A stretch of DNA of 64,000 bases, taken from the NCBI GenBank assembly GCA_937908115.1, contig CALEQZ010000072.1, positions 1 to 64,000 of the forward strand, written 5' to 3'. This stretch comes from an uncultured Alcaligenaceae bacterium. GTDB taxonomy: Bacteria > Pseudomonadota > Gammaproteobacteria > Burkholderiales > Burkholderiaceae_B. This document shows positions 41,535-49,978 of this stretch, piece after piece. Under the pieces are notes generated by a model. The model searched no databases and was not told where the DNA came from. It saw nothing but the letters and a program-made list of their open reading frames with translations. The stretch's first letter is position 1; the number at the start of each line of letters is the position of its first letter. Both the position numbers and the translations under genes were made by a program.

Positions 41535-42154
41535 ACATGAGCGTGCGCTGGCCCGTGCGCCCTGGGCGCGCCGACATGGGCCTGGATGCGGGAGCGGGCC
41601 TAATCTACCTGATGGGCCCCTCGGGCAGCGGCAAAGACACCTTGCTTCGCCGCGTTGCAGCTTGCCTGCGCGAGGATGACGCCATCCTGATCGCTCACCG
41701 CTACATTACCCGAGCCAGCGGCGCGGACGAGGCGTCCATGGAACTGAGTCCCCAGGAGTTCGAGCGCCGCGCAGTCCTGGGCTGCTTCGCGCTGCATTGG
41801 CAAAGCCACGGCCTGCGCTATGGCATCGGGGTGGAGATCGACCTCTGGCTGCAACAGGGCATGGTGGTCATCGTCAACGGATCGCGCGCCTATCTGGCCG
41901 AAGCAGCGAAACGCTATCCCGGGCTGCGTGCGGTACAGGTTCATGTCTCTCCGGCGATCCTGGCGCAGCGGCTCAAGCGGCGCGGCCGCGAAACGCCCGA
42001 ACAGATCGCCGCCCGACTGGCGCGCGCCGGCCGGCCCTTCGCGGTGCCGACCGGCGTCGAAGTGGTGCCGCTGGACAACGATGGCCCGATCGAGCGGGCC
42101 GTTCAGTCGCTGCTGGCGTTGGCACGTGCCAGGGCGCGCAACACTTGCAGATAG
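41531..42154 (+). CDS. phnN: ribose 1,5-bisphosphate phosphokinase PhnN
   Basis: 207-residue P-loop kinase that converts ribose 1,5-bisphosphate to PRPP, finishing the C-P lyase pathway. Walker A MGPSGSGKDTLL, then AHRYITRASGADEAS and the guanylate-kinase-like GLRYGIGVEIDLWLQQG followed by VVIVNGSRAYL are present. An extra 20-residue N-terminus precedes the P-loop. The 3' end overlaps the convergent HD-domain gene by 52 bases. Confidence 0.94.
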   Translation: MNMSVRWPVRPGRADMGLDAGAGLIYLMGPSGSGKDTLLRRVAACLREDDAILIAHRYITRASGADEASMELSPQEFERRAVLGCFALHWQSHGLRYGIGVEIDLWLQQGMVVIVNGSRAYLAEAAKRYPGLRAVQVHVSPAILAQRLKRRGRETPEQIAARLARAGRPFAVPTGVEVVPLDNDGPIERAVQSLLALARARARNTCR

Positions 42155-42690
42155 TGGTGCAGGCCAGGCGTCTTGGCGTTGGGCGTTTTGGCCAGGTCGT
42201 CATAGCGGCGAAGCCGTATCGCCGCATCGGCGTGGGGCATGCGCTCGAAGGCACGAGCCTGTTCAGCGTCGAACGGCCCGCCTTGCAGCCGAAGGCTGTC
42301 CACCGACGCTGGGGAAAGTGCGTCCAGATAGGCCGCATCGACTGCGCATAGATAACGCTTGGCGGCAACGTGCAGGCGGATGGGGGCGATGACGTCGGGG
42401 CCGAACAGGTGGGCCAGCGCGCGGGCGCCCACGTCCTGGTGCCGCCGGTCACCGTGGTGCTCGCCAGCCTGTTCCAGTAAATGGCCGATGTCGTGCAGCA
42501 GGGCCGCGGCAACGAGCGTCGGCGGCTCGCCGGCTTGCTCGGCCAGGTGCGCGCATTGCAGCGCGTGCGCCGTCTGGGTGACGGTCTCGCCGCCATACCA
42601 CGCAGTGCCCTGGCCGGCAAACAGCATGGCGATATCGGGTAGCGTCAAAATTCGATGCCGGGAAGGGCCTGCGTCAAAAAACGTGCTCAT
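42103..42690 (-). CDS. PhnZ-like HD-domain protein of phosphonate operons
   Basis: 195-residue HD-superfamily protein of the phosphonate-degradation HDIG type. Residues Tyr32, Glu35, His42, His66-Asp67, His70, His84, His107 and Lys111 (in WYGGETVTQTAHALQ, LLHDIGHLL and IRLHVAAKRYL) have spacing like that in PhnZ, a mixed-valence di-iron oxygenase that cleaves C-P bonds of hydroxylated phosphonates. No partner hydroxylase (PhnY/TmpA-like) is in the window. Its ATG overlaps the phnE stop by 4 bases, so it is the last gene of phnCDE-HD. Confidence 0.85.
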   Translation of the reverse strand: MSTFFDAGPSRHRILTLPDIAMLFAGQGTAWYGGETVTQTAHALQCAHLAEQAGEPPTLVAAALLHDIGHLLEQAGEHHGDRRHQDVGARALAHLFGPDVIAPIRLHVAAKRYLCAVDAAYLDALSPASVDSLRLQGGPFDAEQARAFERMPHADAAIRLRRYDDLAKTPNAKTPGLHHYLQVLRALARANASSD

Positions 42691-43475
42691 ATCAGTGCCT
42701 TGCGGATGTGCGCGGAGACCATATCGATTACGACGACGAACGAAACGATGATGATCATCACCGCGCAGGTCTGGGCATATTGGAAGCTGCGCATGATGTC
42801 CCACAAGACCATGCCGATGCCGCCTGCGCCGACGATGCCCACCACGGACGCGGACCGGACGTTGGATTCGAAGCGATACAGCGAATACGAAATCCACAGC
42901 GGCAGCACCTGCGGGATCACGCCGTAGACGATTTCTTCCACGGCGCTGGCGCCGGTGGCGCGCACGCCTTCGACGGGGCGGGGGTCAATGGCTTCGACCG
43001 CCTCGGAAAACAGCTTGGCCAGCACGCCCGTCGTATGCACCCAAAGGGCCAGTACGCCGGCGAAAGGCCCCAGGCCGACGGCGACGATGAACAGCATGGC
43101 GAAGACCATTTCGTTGATCGCCCGGCAGGCATCCATCAGCCGGCGCATGGGCAGATAGACCCAAGGCGGCACGATGTTCGACGAGCACATCAGCGACAGC
43201 GGGACCGCGGCGGCGACGGCCAGGAACGTGCCCCACACGGCGATCTGCACCGTCACGACCATTTCTGACAAATACATGCGCCAGTCACGGAAGTCGGGCG
43301 GAAAAAAATCGGCCGCGTACGCGGCCATGTTCGCGGCGTCGCGCCACAGGTCCAGCGGACGCATGTCAGCCCCGTGCCACGATGAGGCAAGCAAGGCAAA
43401 CAAGAACCCCCACACCAGGAGCACGGGAAGCGATGCGCGCGGCGGGCGCGAGGGTATCGGCAGTATGGCATTCAT
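42687..43475 (-). CDS. phnE: phosphonate ABC transporter permease PhnE
   Basis: 262-residue inner-membrane permease with about six helices. The EAA-like loop is GVRATGASAVEEIVYGVIPQ followed by VLPLWISYSLYRFESNVRSA, as in PhnE, and the C-terminal helix VIDMVSAHIRKALI. It forms the channel of PhnCDE, which imports phosphonates and phosphite-like compounds. It lies 69 bases after phnD on the same strand and overlaps the HD-domain gene by 4 bases. Confidence 0.94.
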   Translation of the reverse strand: MNAILPIPSRPPRASLPVLLVWGFLFALLASSWHGADMRPLDLWRDAANMAAYAADFFPPDFRDWRMYLSEMVVTVQIAVWGTFLAVAAAVPLSLMCSSNIVPPWVYLPMRRLMDACRAINEMVFAMLFIVAVGLGPFAGVLALWVHTTGVLAKLFSEAVEAIDPRPVEGVRATGASAVEEIVYGVIPQVLPLWISYSLYRFESNVRSASVVGIVGAGGIGMVLWDIMRSFQYAQTCAVMIIIVSFVVVIDMVSAHIRKALI

Positions 43476-43544
43476 TGGGCGGTCTCCCTGGCGCGCGCCG
43501 TGCGGCCTCGAGCGAGCTTGGCTGCGCGCCGTGTCCCGGGATGG

Positions 43545-44549
43545 TTATTGGCCGACGGCGCCACGCGCCGCCGAGAGCTGTTTGTCTAGTGCCGCCAGCT
43601 GCGCATCGATCTCGGCCAGCCGGTTCGACTTGTCTTCGGCCGACAGGCTCGCATCGCGCGTCAGGCGGCCTCTTTCCTTGGCCAGTTCGATTTGCCGGAT
43701 GGGTATCAGCTGCGTGTCGTCCGACGGCCGGAAGCCCTGATAGGTCAGCCGCGCCAGGTTCTCCTTTTGGCGTTCGACGTCGGGTCCCTGCTTGCCGTAG
43801 TTGATGAAGAAGTTACGCAGCTTTTCCTTCAGGTCGCCGGGCAGGTCGGCGCGCATGACCATGGGATCGGACGGAATCAGGGGCGATTGCCACAGGATGC
43901 GCACCACGTCCTTGGGGTCTTTGCCGGTATTGATGCGGTAACGCTCCAGGGCCTCGGTATTGTTGATTGCCACGTCGACCTGTTTGTTGATGACGGACAT
44001 CAGGTTGGCCTCATGGTTGGCCGTCCGGACAGTCTTGAAAAAAGACTTGGGATCGATGCCGCGCGCGCCCCACAGATAATGGCCCGGCACCGCGGTGCCC
44101 GAAGTGGAATTGGGGTCGCCGGCGCCGTAGCTCAGTTCCCTGCCCCGGGCGATGACGTCGTCCAGCGTCTTGAGGTCGCTGTCCTTGTGAACGATGAGCA
44201 GCGACCAGTAGCCGGGGTTGCCATCCTTGTCGATCACGGCGGCGAATACCTCGCCGTTGGCGCGATCGACCGCTTCGATGGCTGATCGGTTGCCGAACCA
44301 ACCCACGTGCACCTTGTTAAAGCGCATGGCTTCGATGATGCCGGCGTAGTCGGAGGCGAAGAAGGGCTGTACCGGCATGCCCAGCGCCTTGCTGAGATCT
44401 TCGATGACCGGTCCCCACACCGTTTTCAGGTTATTGGACGATTCGGTGGAAATCATGCCGAAGTTCAGCGACGTGGGCGCCGTCTGCGCGTGCGTGGCAA
44501 AGTGCATCGCGCAGGCGGCGACCAATGCACAAAACATTCTTCGAGGCAT
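43545..44549 (-). CDS. phnD: phosphonate-binding periplasmic protein PhnD
   Basis: 334-residue substrate-binding protein of PhnCDE. A signal peptide (MPRRMFCALVAACAMHFATHAQ) precedes LNFGMISTESSNNLKTVWGP. The ligand region shows GWFGNRSAIEAVDR, GAGDPNSTSGTAVPGHYLW and VINKQVDVAINNTEAL, typical of PhnD. The last 50 residues form a charged helix rich in Lys/Glu/Leu (about 280-330). Start at 44549 is chosen because it opens the signal peptide. Confidence 0.95.
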   Translation of the reverse strand: MPRRMFCALVAACAMHFATHAQTAPTSLNFGMISTESSNNLKTVWGPVIEDLSKALGMPVQPFFASDYAGIIEAMRFNKVHVGWFGNRSAIEAVDRANGEVFAAVIDKDGNPGYWSLLIVHKDSDLKTLDDVIARGRELSYGAGDPNSTSGTAVPGHYLWGARGIDPKSFFKTVRTANHEANLMSVINKQVDVAINNTEALERYRINTGKDPKDVVRILWQSPLIPSDPMVMRADLPGDLKEKLRNFFINYGKQGPDVERQKENLARLTYQGFRPSDDTQLIPIRQIELAKERGRLTRDASLSAEDKSNRLAEIDAQLAALDKQLSAARGAVGQ

Positions 44550-44611
44550 ACAGAACTCCCAAGAAAGGCAGGGCGCGGGTGCGCCGGAAATAGGTGGCCG
44601 GCAGGCGACGG

Positions 44612-45445
44612 TCATGCCGCGGCGGGCTGGACCTCGGTCGCCGGGTCCAGGTCCAAGGCAGAACCGTCGGCTGGCATCAGTTCGGACAGGTCTGCGCCAT
44701 ACAAGTCCTGCAGCATGGCCGGGGTCAGGCGGGTCGACGGCCCGTCGTAGACCACCCGACCGTTGCGCAGGGCGATGACCCGCGGGCAGTAGCGTAGCGC
44801 CACGTCCACTTGGTGCAGCGATACGACCACCGCCGTGCCGCGGGTGCGGTTGATGTGCGCCAGTGTGTCCATGACGCGGCGCGAAGATTCGGGATCCAGG
44901 GAGGCGATGGGCTCGTCGGCCAGAATGACCCGCGCATCCTGTATCAGGGTACGGGCGATGGCGGCGCGCTGCTGCTGCCCGCCCGACAGCGTCGATGCCC
45001 GTTGGAACGCATACTCGCGCATGCCGACCTGATCGAGGACGGCCAGTCCCGCCTCGATCTCGGCAGGCCGAAACAACTTGAGCAGACTGCGCCAGGCGGG
45101 TATGCGTGGCAGCATGCCGATCAGCACGTTGGTGATGACTGGCAGCCTTCCGACCAGGTTGAACTGCTGGAACACGAAGCCGATTTGGCGACGGGCGCGG
45201 CGCACGTCCGCTGACAGCCGGCCGTTGCGCTGGATCGGCCGGCCGTTGACGACGACGCTGCCGCAGCCCGCGTCGCTGGCGACGAAGCCCGCCAGGTGGC
45301 GCAGCAGGGTGGATTTGCCCGAACCGGACGCGCCCAGCAGGGCGACCATCTCGCCATCGGCGACCGACAGGTCGACCGAGTCGAGTGCCTTGCGGCCGGC
45401 ACGGAAGGTCTTGGACAGACCGTGAACTTCAATGGCGTGCCTCAT
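44612..45445 (-). CDS. phnC: phosphonate ABC transporter ATPase PhnC
   Basis: 277-residue ATPase of the PhnCDE importer. Walker A is GASGSGKSTLLRHL, the Q-loop FVFQQFNLVGRLPV, the signature LSGGQQQRAAIART and Walker B VILADEPIASLDPE, with the switch SLHQVDVAL. It is the first gene of phnC-D-E-HD. A Pho-box-like repeat stands 45-65 bases upstream of its start and a CGGAG ribosome binding site just before it. Confidence 0.95.
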   Translation of the reverse strand: MRHAIEVHGLSKTFRAGRKALDSVDLSVADGEMVALLGASGSGKSTLLRHLAGFVASDAGCGSVVVNGRPIQRNGRLSADVRRARRQIGFVFQQFNLVGRLPVITNVLIGMLPRIPAWRSLLKLFRPAEIEAGLAVLDQVGMREYAFQRASTLSGGQQQRAAIARTLIQDARVILADEPIASLDPESSRRVMDTLAHINRTRGTAVVVSLHQVDVALRYCPRVIALRNGRVVYDGPSTRLTPAMLQDLYGADLSELMPADGSALDLDPATEVQPAAA

Positions 45446-45864
45446 GGGCGGACTCCGACGTAGGTCATACGGTCGGCATTCTGTGGGGCGGTCATGACGG
45501 CGTCATGACGCCCGCTGGCCGGGGGAGCCGCGCATCGCGGGCGACGGCGCCGCGCTGTCACCAAACCGTAATGAAGGTGCCTGTCCGGAGCTTGGGCCGG
45601 CCAGGCGCGCTTGCCGGGGCGGCGGTCCGGGGGACCCCGGGGCCGTGAGAATTGGTGACTCTTTTTCCGGGGCTTTTGGCTATAAAGCGCAAATCGGTAG
45701 GGTCCTGCCGGCCATCCCAGGATCCTTTTGCGTGAGTCGACGACGGGCGCGACGTACGGGTACGCCTCGGCAAGGCCGGAGGACGCCCTGAAAGAAAAGA
45801 ATATTCACTCGCCCGGGGCGGCTCGGATCCCTACCTCCCATCAATCCAATTCGGAGTCAGGCAC
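45446..45864. other. 419-base intergenic region between phnC and the response regulator
   Basis: It holds the Pho-box-like repeat near phnC and a GGAG ribosome binding site (45853-45856) for the regulator gene. TATAAA at 45681-45686 could be a -10 box but has no matching -35. A short GC inverted repeat GGTCCGGGGGACC is at about 45624. I see no gene in it. Confidence 0.5.
45489..45510 (-). promoter_or_regulatory. Pho-box-like direct repeat upstream of phnC
   Basis: On the minus strand it reads GCGTCAT-GACG-CCGTCAT-GACC: two 7-mers resembling CTGTCAT with the 4-base spacer and 11-base period of PhoB sites. CAGAAT about 10 bases downstream could be the -10 box. Confidence 0.55.
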
Positions 45865-46554
45865 TTGAAAGTCCTCATCGTGGACAGCCAGCGCGAATGG
45901 CGGGAAACGATGGGCCAGCGTCTATCCGTTGAAGGGTATGACGTGTTCATGCTGGCCGGCATGGATGCACTCGACGGCGCCATCAAGCGGCATGAGCCGG
46001 ATATCCTGGTCGTCGGTGCCGGTCCGATGTCGGAAGGCATGGCTTGGATCACGCAACTGCGCACGGCCTACCCGTTGCTGGGCATCGTCGTGGTTGGCGC
46101 GTCGTCGCGCCAGGAGGACCGGTTCAATGCCTTGAGCCTGGGCGCGGACTATTACGTGGTCAAGCCGGCGTCCATGGCGGAAGTGAGCGTGACGCTGATC
46201 GCGCTGTCACGCAGGCTGAGGCTGCACGCCCCGGTCAAGGCGCAAAGCCGCCCCTGGTCCTTTCATCCGCTGCGCCGCCAGGTGCACGGCCCGGGCGGCG
46301 CGGTGATCGCCTTGTCCGAGGCCGAAGCCGCTTTGCTGGGCGCCCTGGTGCAGGCCATGCCGCGCCCGGTCAGCCGCGACCGCCTGATCCAGGCGGTCGA
46401 TGCTGCCGGCTCGTACGACACGCGCCGTCTCGACATGCTGGTTTACCGGCTGCGGCGTAAGCTGCGCTGCGGCGACGACGAGCTCGTCATCCGCAGCGTC
46501 TACGGCGTCGGCTACGTCTGCGCGACGGAGGTCGGCGTGGTGGCGTCGCTATAA
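45865..46554 (+). CDS. OmpR/PhoB-family regulator with a degenerate receiver
   Basis: 229-residue response-regulator-like protein. The C-terminal winged helix (about 130-225) is normal: SRDRLIQAVD, YDTRRLDMLVYRLRRKL and IRSVYGVGYV. The receiver keeps Asp7 and the Lys of VVKPAS. The phospho-acceptor Asp is replaced by Gly51 (DILVVGAG, codon 46015-46017), the second acidic residue is Ser8, and the switch Thr is absent. Phosphorylation at the usual site is therefore impossible. The start is TTG with GGAG nine bases before it. No sensor kinase is adjacent. It may act constitutively or by another signal. Confidence 0.88.
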   Translation: MKVLIVDSQREWRETMGQRLSVEGYDVFMLAGMDALDGAIKRHEPDILVVGAGPMSEGMAWITQLRTAYPLLGIVVVGASSRQEDRFNALSLGADYYVVKPASMAEVSVTLIALSRRLRLHAPVKAQSRPWSFHPLRRQVHGPGGAVIALSEAEAALLGALVQAMPRPVSRDRLIQAVDAAGSYDTRRLDMLVYRLRRKLRCGDDELVIRSVYGVGYVCATEVGVVASL

Positions 46555-46671
46555 CGGCGCCACTGGGCCGGTCAGCCCAACTCGGGGATCGTATCCAGCC
46601 GGAACCCCTCTGCCGAGCCGCGCGCCGGCGGTTCGACGTCACCCGCGTGCGGCGATTCGCCGTGTCAACGC

Positions 46672-48078
46672 TCAGGCAGTCTTGGCCAATTGGGCATTGA
46701 CGCCCGCGTAGGCCGATTTGCGCCAATCGCCCGCACGGGGGATCGGCAGGCCCAGGTTTTCGCGCAGCGTCGTTCCGGTGAATTCCTTGCGGAACACCCC
46801 GCGGCGCTGCAGCTCGGGCACCACGAAGCGCACGAAGTCTTCATAGCCGCCGGGGACATGGGTCGGCGACAGGACGAAGCCGTCGCAGCCGCCTTCGACG
46901 AACCACTGCTCCAGCTGGTCGGCCACGGTCTTGGGCGAACCGGCGAAGATCGGGAATTCCTGGATACGCGCGCGGTTGGAGTACTCGACGAAGTCGCGCA
47001 CCGACGGATTCTTCTTGCCTGAAAGCATGACCACGCGGTCGCGAAAGCCCGTCCAGCCAGAGATGGCGGCCATTTCCTCGTCGGTGAAAGGGGCGTCGTA
47101 GTCGCGCGTAGAAAAGTCCGTGTTCAGGATCTCGCACAGCAGCGTCAGTGAATCGATGGGCTTGGCCAGCGAATCGATGTAGGCCTTCTTCTGCTGGGCG
47201 ATCTCGTCGGTTTCGGCCACGATGGTGTAGATGGCCGTGGCGACCTTGACCTGGTCCGGGTCGCGGCCGGCCAGTTCGACCGACTTCTTGAGTTCGGCAT
47301 ATTGCTTCTTGCCGGCTTCTAGGTTGGGGTAGACGACGAAGACCAGGTCGGCCCAGCGCGAGGCGAAGCTGCGGCCGCGCCCGCTTTGGCCGGCCTGGAT
47401 CAGCACAGGGTGGCCTTGCCTGGAGCGCGGCACCGTCAGCGGGCCGCGCGAGCGGAAGAACTTGCCCTGGTGGTCCAGGCGATGGACTTTGTCGGGATGG
47501 GCGAACAGGCCGGTTTCCTTGTCCATGACCAGCGCGTCGTCTTCCCACGAATCCCAGTGGCCCATCACCGTTTCCAGGAACTCGTCGGCGCGGTCGTAGC
47601 GTAGGTCGTGCTCCAGGTGGCCGGACGCGCCGAAGTTGGCTGCCTCGGAATCGTTCAGCGAGGTCACCACGTTCCACGCCACGCGGCCGTGCGTCATCAG
47701 GTCCAGCGTCGAGAAATGGCGCGCGACGTGGAAGGGCTCGTAATAGGTGGTGGAATACGTCGCGCCCAGGCCCAGGTGCTTGGTGGCGGCGGACATGGCC
47801 ATCAGCACGGGGGTCGGGTCCATCTTGACCGCGCGCACGCCGTGCTCCACGGTGTTGCGGTGATCGCGCCCGTAGATATCGGGCATGGCCAGGCGGTCGT
47901 CGAAGAACGCCAAATGGAACTTGCCTTCTTCGAGCGTGCGGGCGATGCGCTGGTAGTACTCGGGCGTGAGGAAATCCTGCATGGCGGCGCTGTGGCGCCA
48001 CGAGCCCGGGTAGGTGGAGCAATTCTGGGCCTGCATGAAGCCGATGAGGGTCATCTGGCGCTGGCCGGTTGCGGACAT
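46672..48078 (-). CDS. FMN-dependent monooxygenase (NtaA/SnaA/DszA family)
   Basis: 468-residue luciferase-like flavin monooxygenase of the nitrilotriacetate/dibenzothiophene-sulfone group, which needs reduced FMN from a separate reductase. Family features: FDDRLAMPDIYG, THGRVAWNVVTSLNDSEA, ANFGASGHLEHDLRYDRADE, and HPVLIQAGQSGRGRSFASR. It is followed on the same strand, in the upstream direction, by DUF4387 and DUF1446 genes. The flavin reductase at 51.1 kb is the probable partner. The substrate is not evident. Confidence 0.9.
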   Translation of the reverse strand: MSATGQRQMTLIGFMQAQNCSTYPGSWRHSAAMQDFLTPEYYQRIARTLEEGKFHLAFFDDRLAMPDIYGRDHRNTVEHGVRAVKMDPTPVLMAMSAATKHLGLGATYSTTYYEPFHVARHFSTLDLMTHGRVAWNVVTSLNDSEAANFGASGHLEHDLRYDRADEFLETVMGHWDSWEDDALVMDKETGLFAHPDKVHRLDHQGKFFRSRGPLTVPRSRQGHPVLIQAGQSGRGRSFASRWADLVFVVYPNLEAGKKQYAELKKSVELAGRDPDQVKVATAIYTIVAETDEIAQQKKAYIDSLAKPIDSLTLLCEILNTDFSTRDYDAPFTDEEMAAISGWTGFRDRVVMLSGKKNPSVRDFVEYSNRARIQEFPIFAGSPKTVADQLEQWFVEGGCDGFVLSPTHVPGGYEDFVRFVVPELQRRGVFRKEFTGTTLRENLGLPIPRAGDWRKSAYAGVNAQLAKTA

Positions 48079-48112
48079 CGTATCAGTCTCCTGGTTGCTT
48101 GCGTTGCGGTGT

Positions 48113-48454
48113 TCAGATGCCGGGGATTTCGACGGTCAGCAACGGCGCGTGCTGCTGCGCGCCGAAGGTGTCGCGCTCGCCGACCGTGCCCTGCTGCCAG
48201 CCACGCTTGAGCGTCAGCTTGAAGGCACGTGCGGGGTCGAAGAACATGAGCGTGACGATGTCTTCCCGGGTGATGCCGTAGAGGCGGCAGATCAGCGACT
48301 CGTCGAGCACGCCGCTGGCCTTGACCTTTTCGTACACCTCGTCGCTGTCGAAAATGACGTCGAAGGTGATCTCGAACGGGCCGGAGTTCTTGCTGCGCAC
48401 GACCTTGGCCAATTGCCGCAAGGTGCGCGCCGGGGTCGCTTGGTTATTGCCCAT
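48113..48454 (-). CDS. DUF4387 (AtuA-associated) small protein
   Basis: 113-residue DUF4387 protein. It shows KVVRSKNSGPFEITFDVIF and YEKVKASGVLDESLICRLY, with GITREDIVTLMFFDPARAFK. DUF4387 is nearly always encoded next to a DUF1446/AtuA-like protein, as here with a 3-base gap, and in some proteins the two are fused. Probably they form one complex. Cytoplasmic. The biochemical role is unknown. Confidence 0.85.
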   Translation of the reverse strand: MGNNQATPARTLRQLAKVVRSKNSGPFEITFDVIFDSDEVYEKVKASGVLDESLICRLYGITREDIVTLMFFDPARAFKLTLKRGWQQGTVGERDTFGAQQHAPLLTVEIPGI

Positions 48455-48457
48455 GGT

Positions 48458-49819
48458 TCAGGCCTCCACAATCTCGATGGGAAACAGCGCTTCGGCCGAG
48501 TCGACCTTCATCAGGTGATAGATCGTGAACTTGCACACCGGCCCGATGGGGTTCTCCGGCGGGTTCAGCGGGATGGCGAAATTGCCCGCGGTGGCCAGTT
48601 GGCCTTCGTAGGCCATGTGCAGCACGTCGATGCGCACGCTGCTGCAGATGGCGTTGGCCAATTCCTGCGTGGGCGCCGTAACTTCACCGAGCAAACCGAT
48701 TTCGTGCGGGACGGCGTCGACCAGCGGTTCGAAATCACCCATCACGCCGTTCATGCCGTAGACATGGAAGACGATCTGGGCCTGGCCCGAGCGCAGCTCC
48801 GGATAGGTGTCGAAGGCCGCCTTCTTGACGCGGCACAGGTAATCGTCGATCTGGCCGATCAGGATGGGATCGCGGATGCCACCGATGAAGATGGTGCGCA
48901 TGCCGACCACGCCGGCGCCTTCGATCTTGACGGTGTAGTCCTTGGCCGGAATGAAGCGGCTGCCGCGCACCCGGACTGCCCGCTCGCTGATCTGCTCGTA
49001 GCGGGATTCGCGCAGGTCGATCGTGCCGCCCGGGCCGGTCAGCAAGTCAGGGCGCGATTTTTCGTACAGCGTGTGGGCGGCGACCGATGCCGGCGTGCAG
49101 CGTTCGGACAGGCTCATGGGCTCGAGGTCGAAGCTGTCCTTGCGCACGGTGGTCAGGATCACCTTGCCCTTGGGCTCGGCGCAGTTGGCGCCGCACTCGA
49201 CGATCTTGCCCATGTGCCAGTAGATGCCCGGCTCGATGCCGTGCATCATGCATAGCGCGGCGAAGGGCGCCGGGTCGTAGGCGCGGCCCGAGACGATGAT
49301 GTCCACGTCGGGATGCTCGCGCAGCACCTTGACGAAGGGCTCCGCGCCCATCTGCGCCACGATGTGGGTGGACAGGTCGATGTCCTCCTCGCGCAAGGGC
49401 GGCGCCGACCCGCACGGCGAAACGAGGCCGTCCTGCCAGGCCTTGCGCACCGTCTGCGCGTCGATGTCTGCGTAGATCTTCGCAATCTTGAAGCGATACC
49501 CTTCGCGCTTGGCGATTTCGCGAATCAGGTCGACCATCAGGTCGACCTGATCGCGAATGCCGGCTCCCCCCGCCGAGCTGATGTAGACCGGAATCTTGCG
49601 ATTGGCGCAGGCATCGAGCATCAACGACAAATCGCGCAGGTAGGCCTCGCGCGACACGATGGTCTTGGGCAGGCCGAGCAAATACGGCCCTGGATCGGTC
49701 GATCCGCCGTCGACGATGATGGCGTCGGGCTGCCTGTCCACGCCTCGCCAGAAATCCGCTTCAGGAATGCCATACCCGAGGATTCCGTTTGGCGTCAAAA
49801 TTCGAACTTCGTCCTTCAA
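48458..49819 (-). CDS. DUF1446 (AtuA-like) protein
   Basis: 453-residue DUF1446 protein, family of AtuA from acyclic terpene utilisation. Motifs are VDGGSTDPGPYLLG, SSAGGAGIRDQVDLM, VSGRAYDPAPFAALCMMHGI and HMGKIVECGANCAEP. The start is probably the TTG at 49817-49819, with GGGAGA seven bases upstream, giving LKDEVRILTPNGILGYG; an in-frame ATG at 49861 adds 14 unlike residues. Enzyme activity of the family is not established. First gene of the monooxygenase operon. Confidence 0.85.
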   Translation of the reverse strand: MKDEVRILTPNGILGYGIPEADFWRGVDRQPDAIIVDGGSTDPGPYLLGLPKTIVSREAYLRDLSLMLDACANRKIPVYISSAGGAGIRDQVDLMVDLIREIAKREGYRFKIAKIYADIDAQTVRKAWQDGLVSPCGSAPPLREEDIDLSTHIVAQMGAEPFVKVLREHPDVDIIVSGRAYDPAPFAALCMMHGIEPGIYWHMGKIVECGANCAEPKGKVILTTVRKDSFDLEPMSLSERCTPASVAAHTLYEKSRPDLLTGPGGTIDLRESRYEQISERAVRVRGSRFIPAKDYTVKIEGAGVVGMRTIFIGGIRDPILIGQIDDYLCRVKKAAFDTYPELRSGQAQIVFHVYGMNGVMGDFEPLVDAVPHEIGLLGEVTAPTQELANAICSSVRIDVLHMAYEGQLATAGNFAIPLNPPENPIGPVCKFTIYHLMKVDSAEALFPIEIVEA

Positions 49820-49920
49820 TGGAGTCTCCCATGCCGGTCTTGCGACGGTGCGACGTGGCACGCCGCAACCCTATCCTTCATGCGGCAGCGATTATCCGGA
49901 AGGGCGCCGGCGGCGACTAT

Positions 49921-49933
49921 TTCTCTTGTGAGA
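49921..49933. promoter_or_regulatory. candidate LysR box
   Basis: TTCTCTTGTGAGA has the T-N11-A form with a TCTC/GAGA inverted repeat. It is in the 159-base gap between the divergent DUF1446 and LysR genes. Confidence 0.45.
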
Positions 49934-49978
49934 TAGACTGATAGGCATTCCTGATAAAACCGCCGCGACAGGGCAGCC

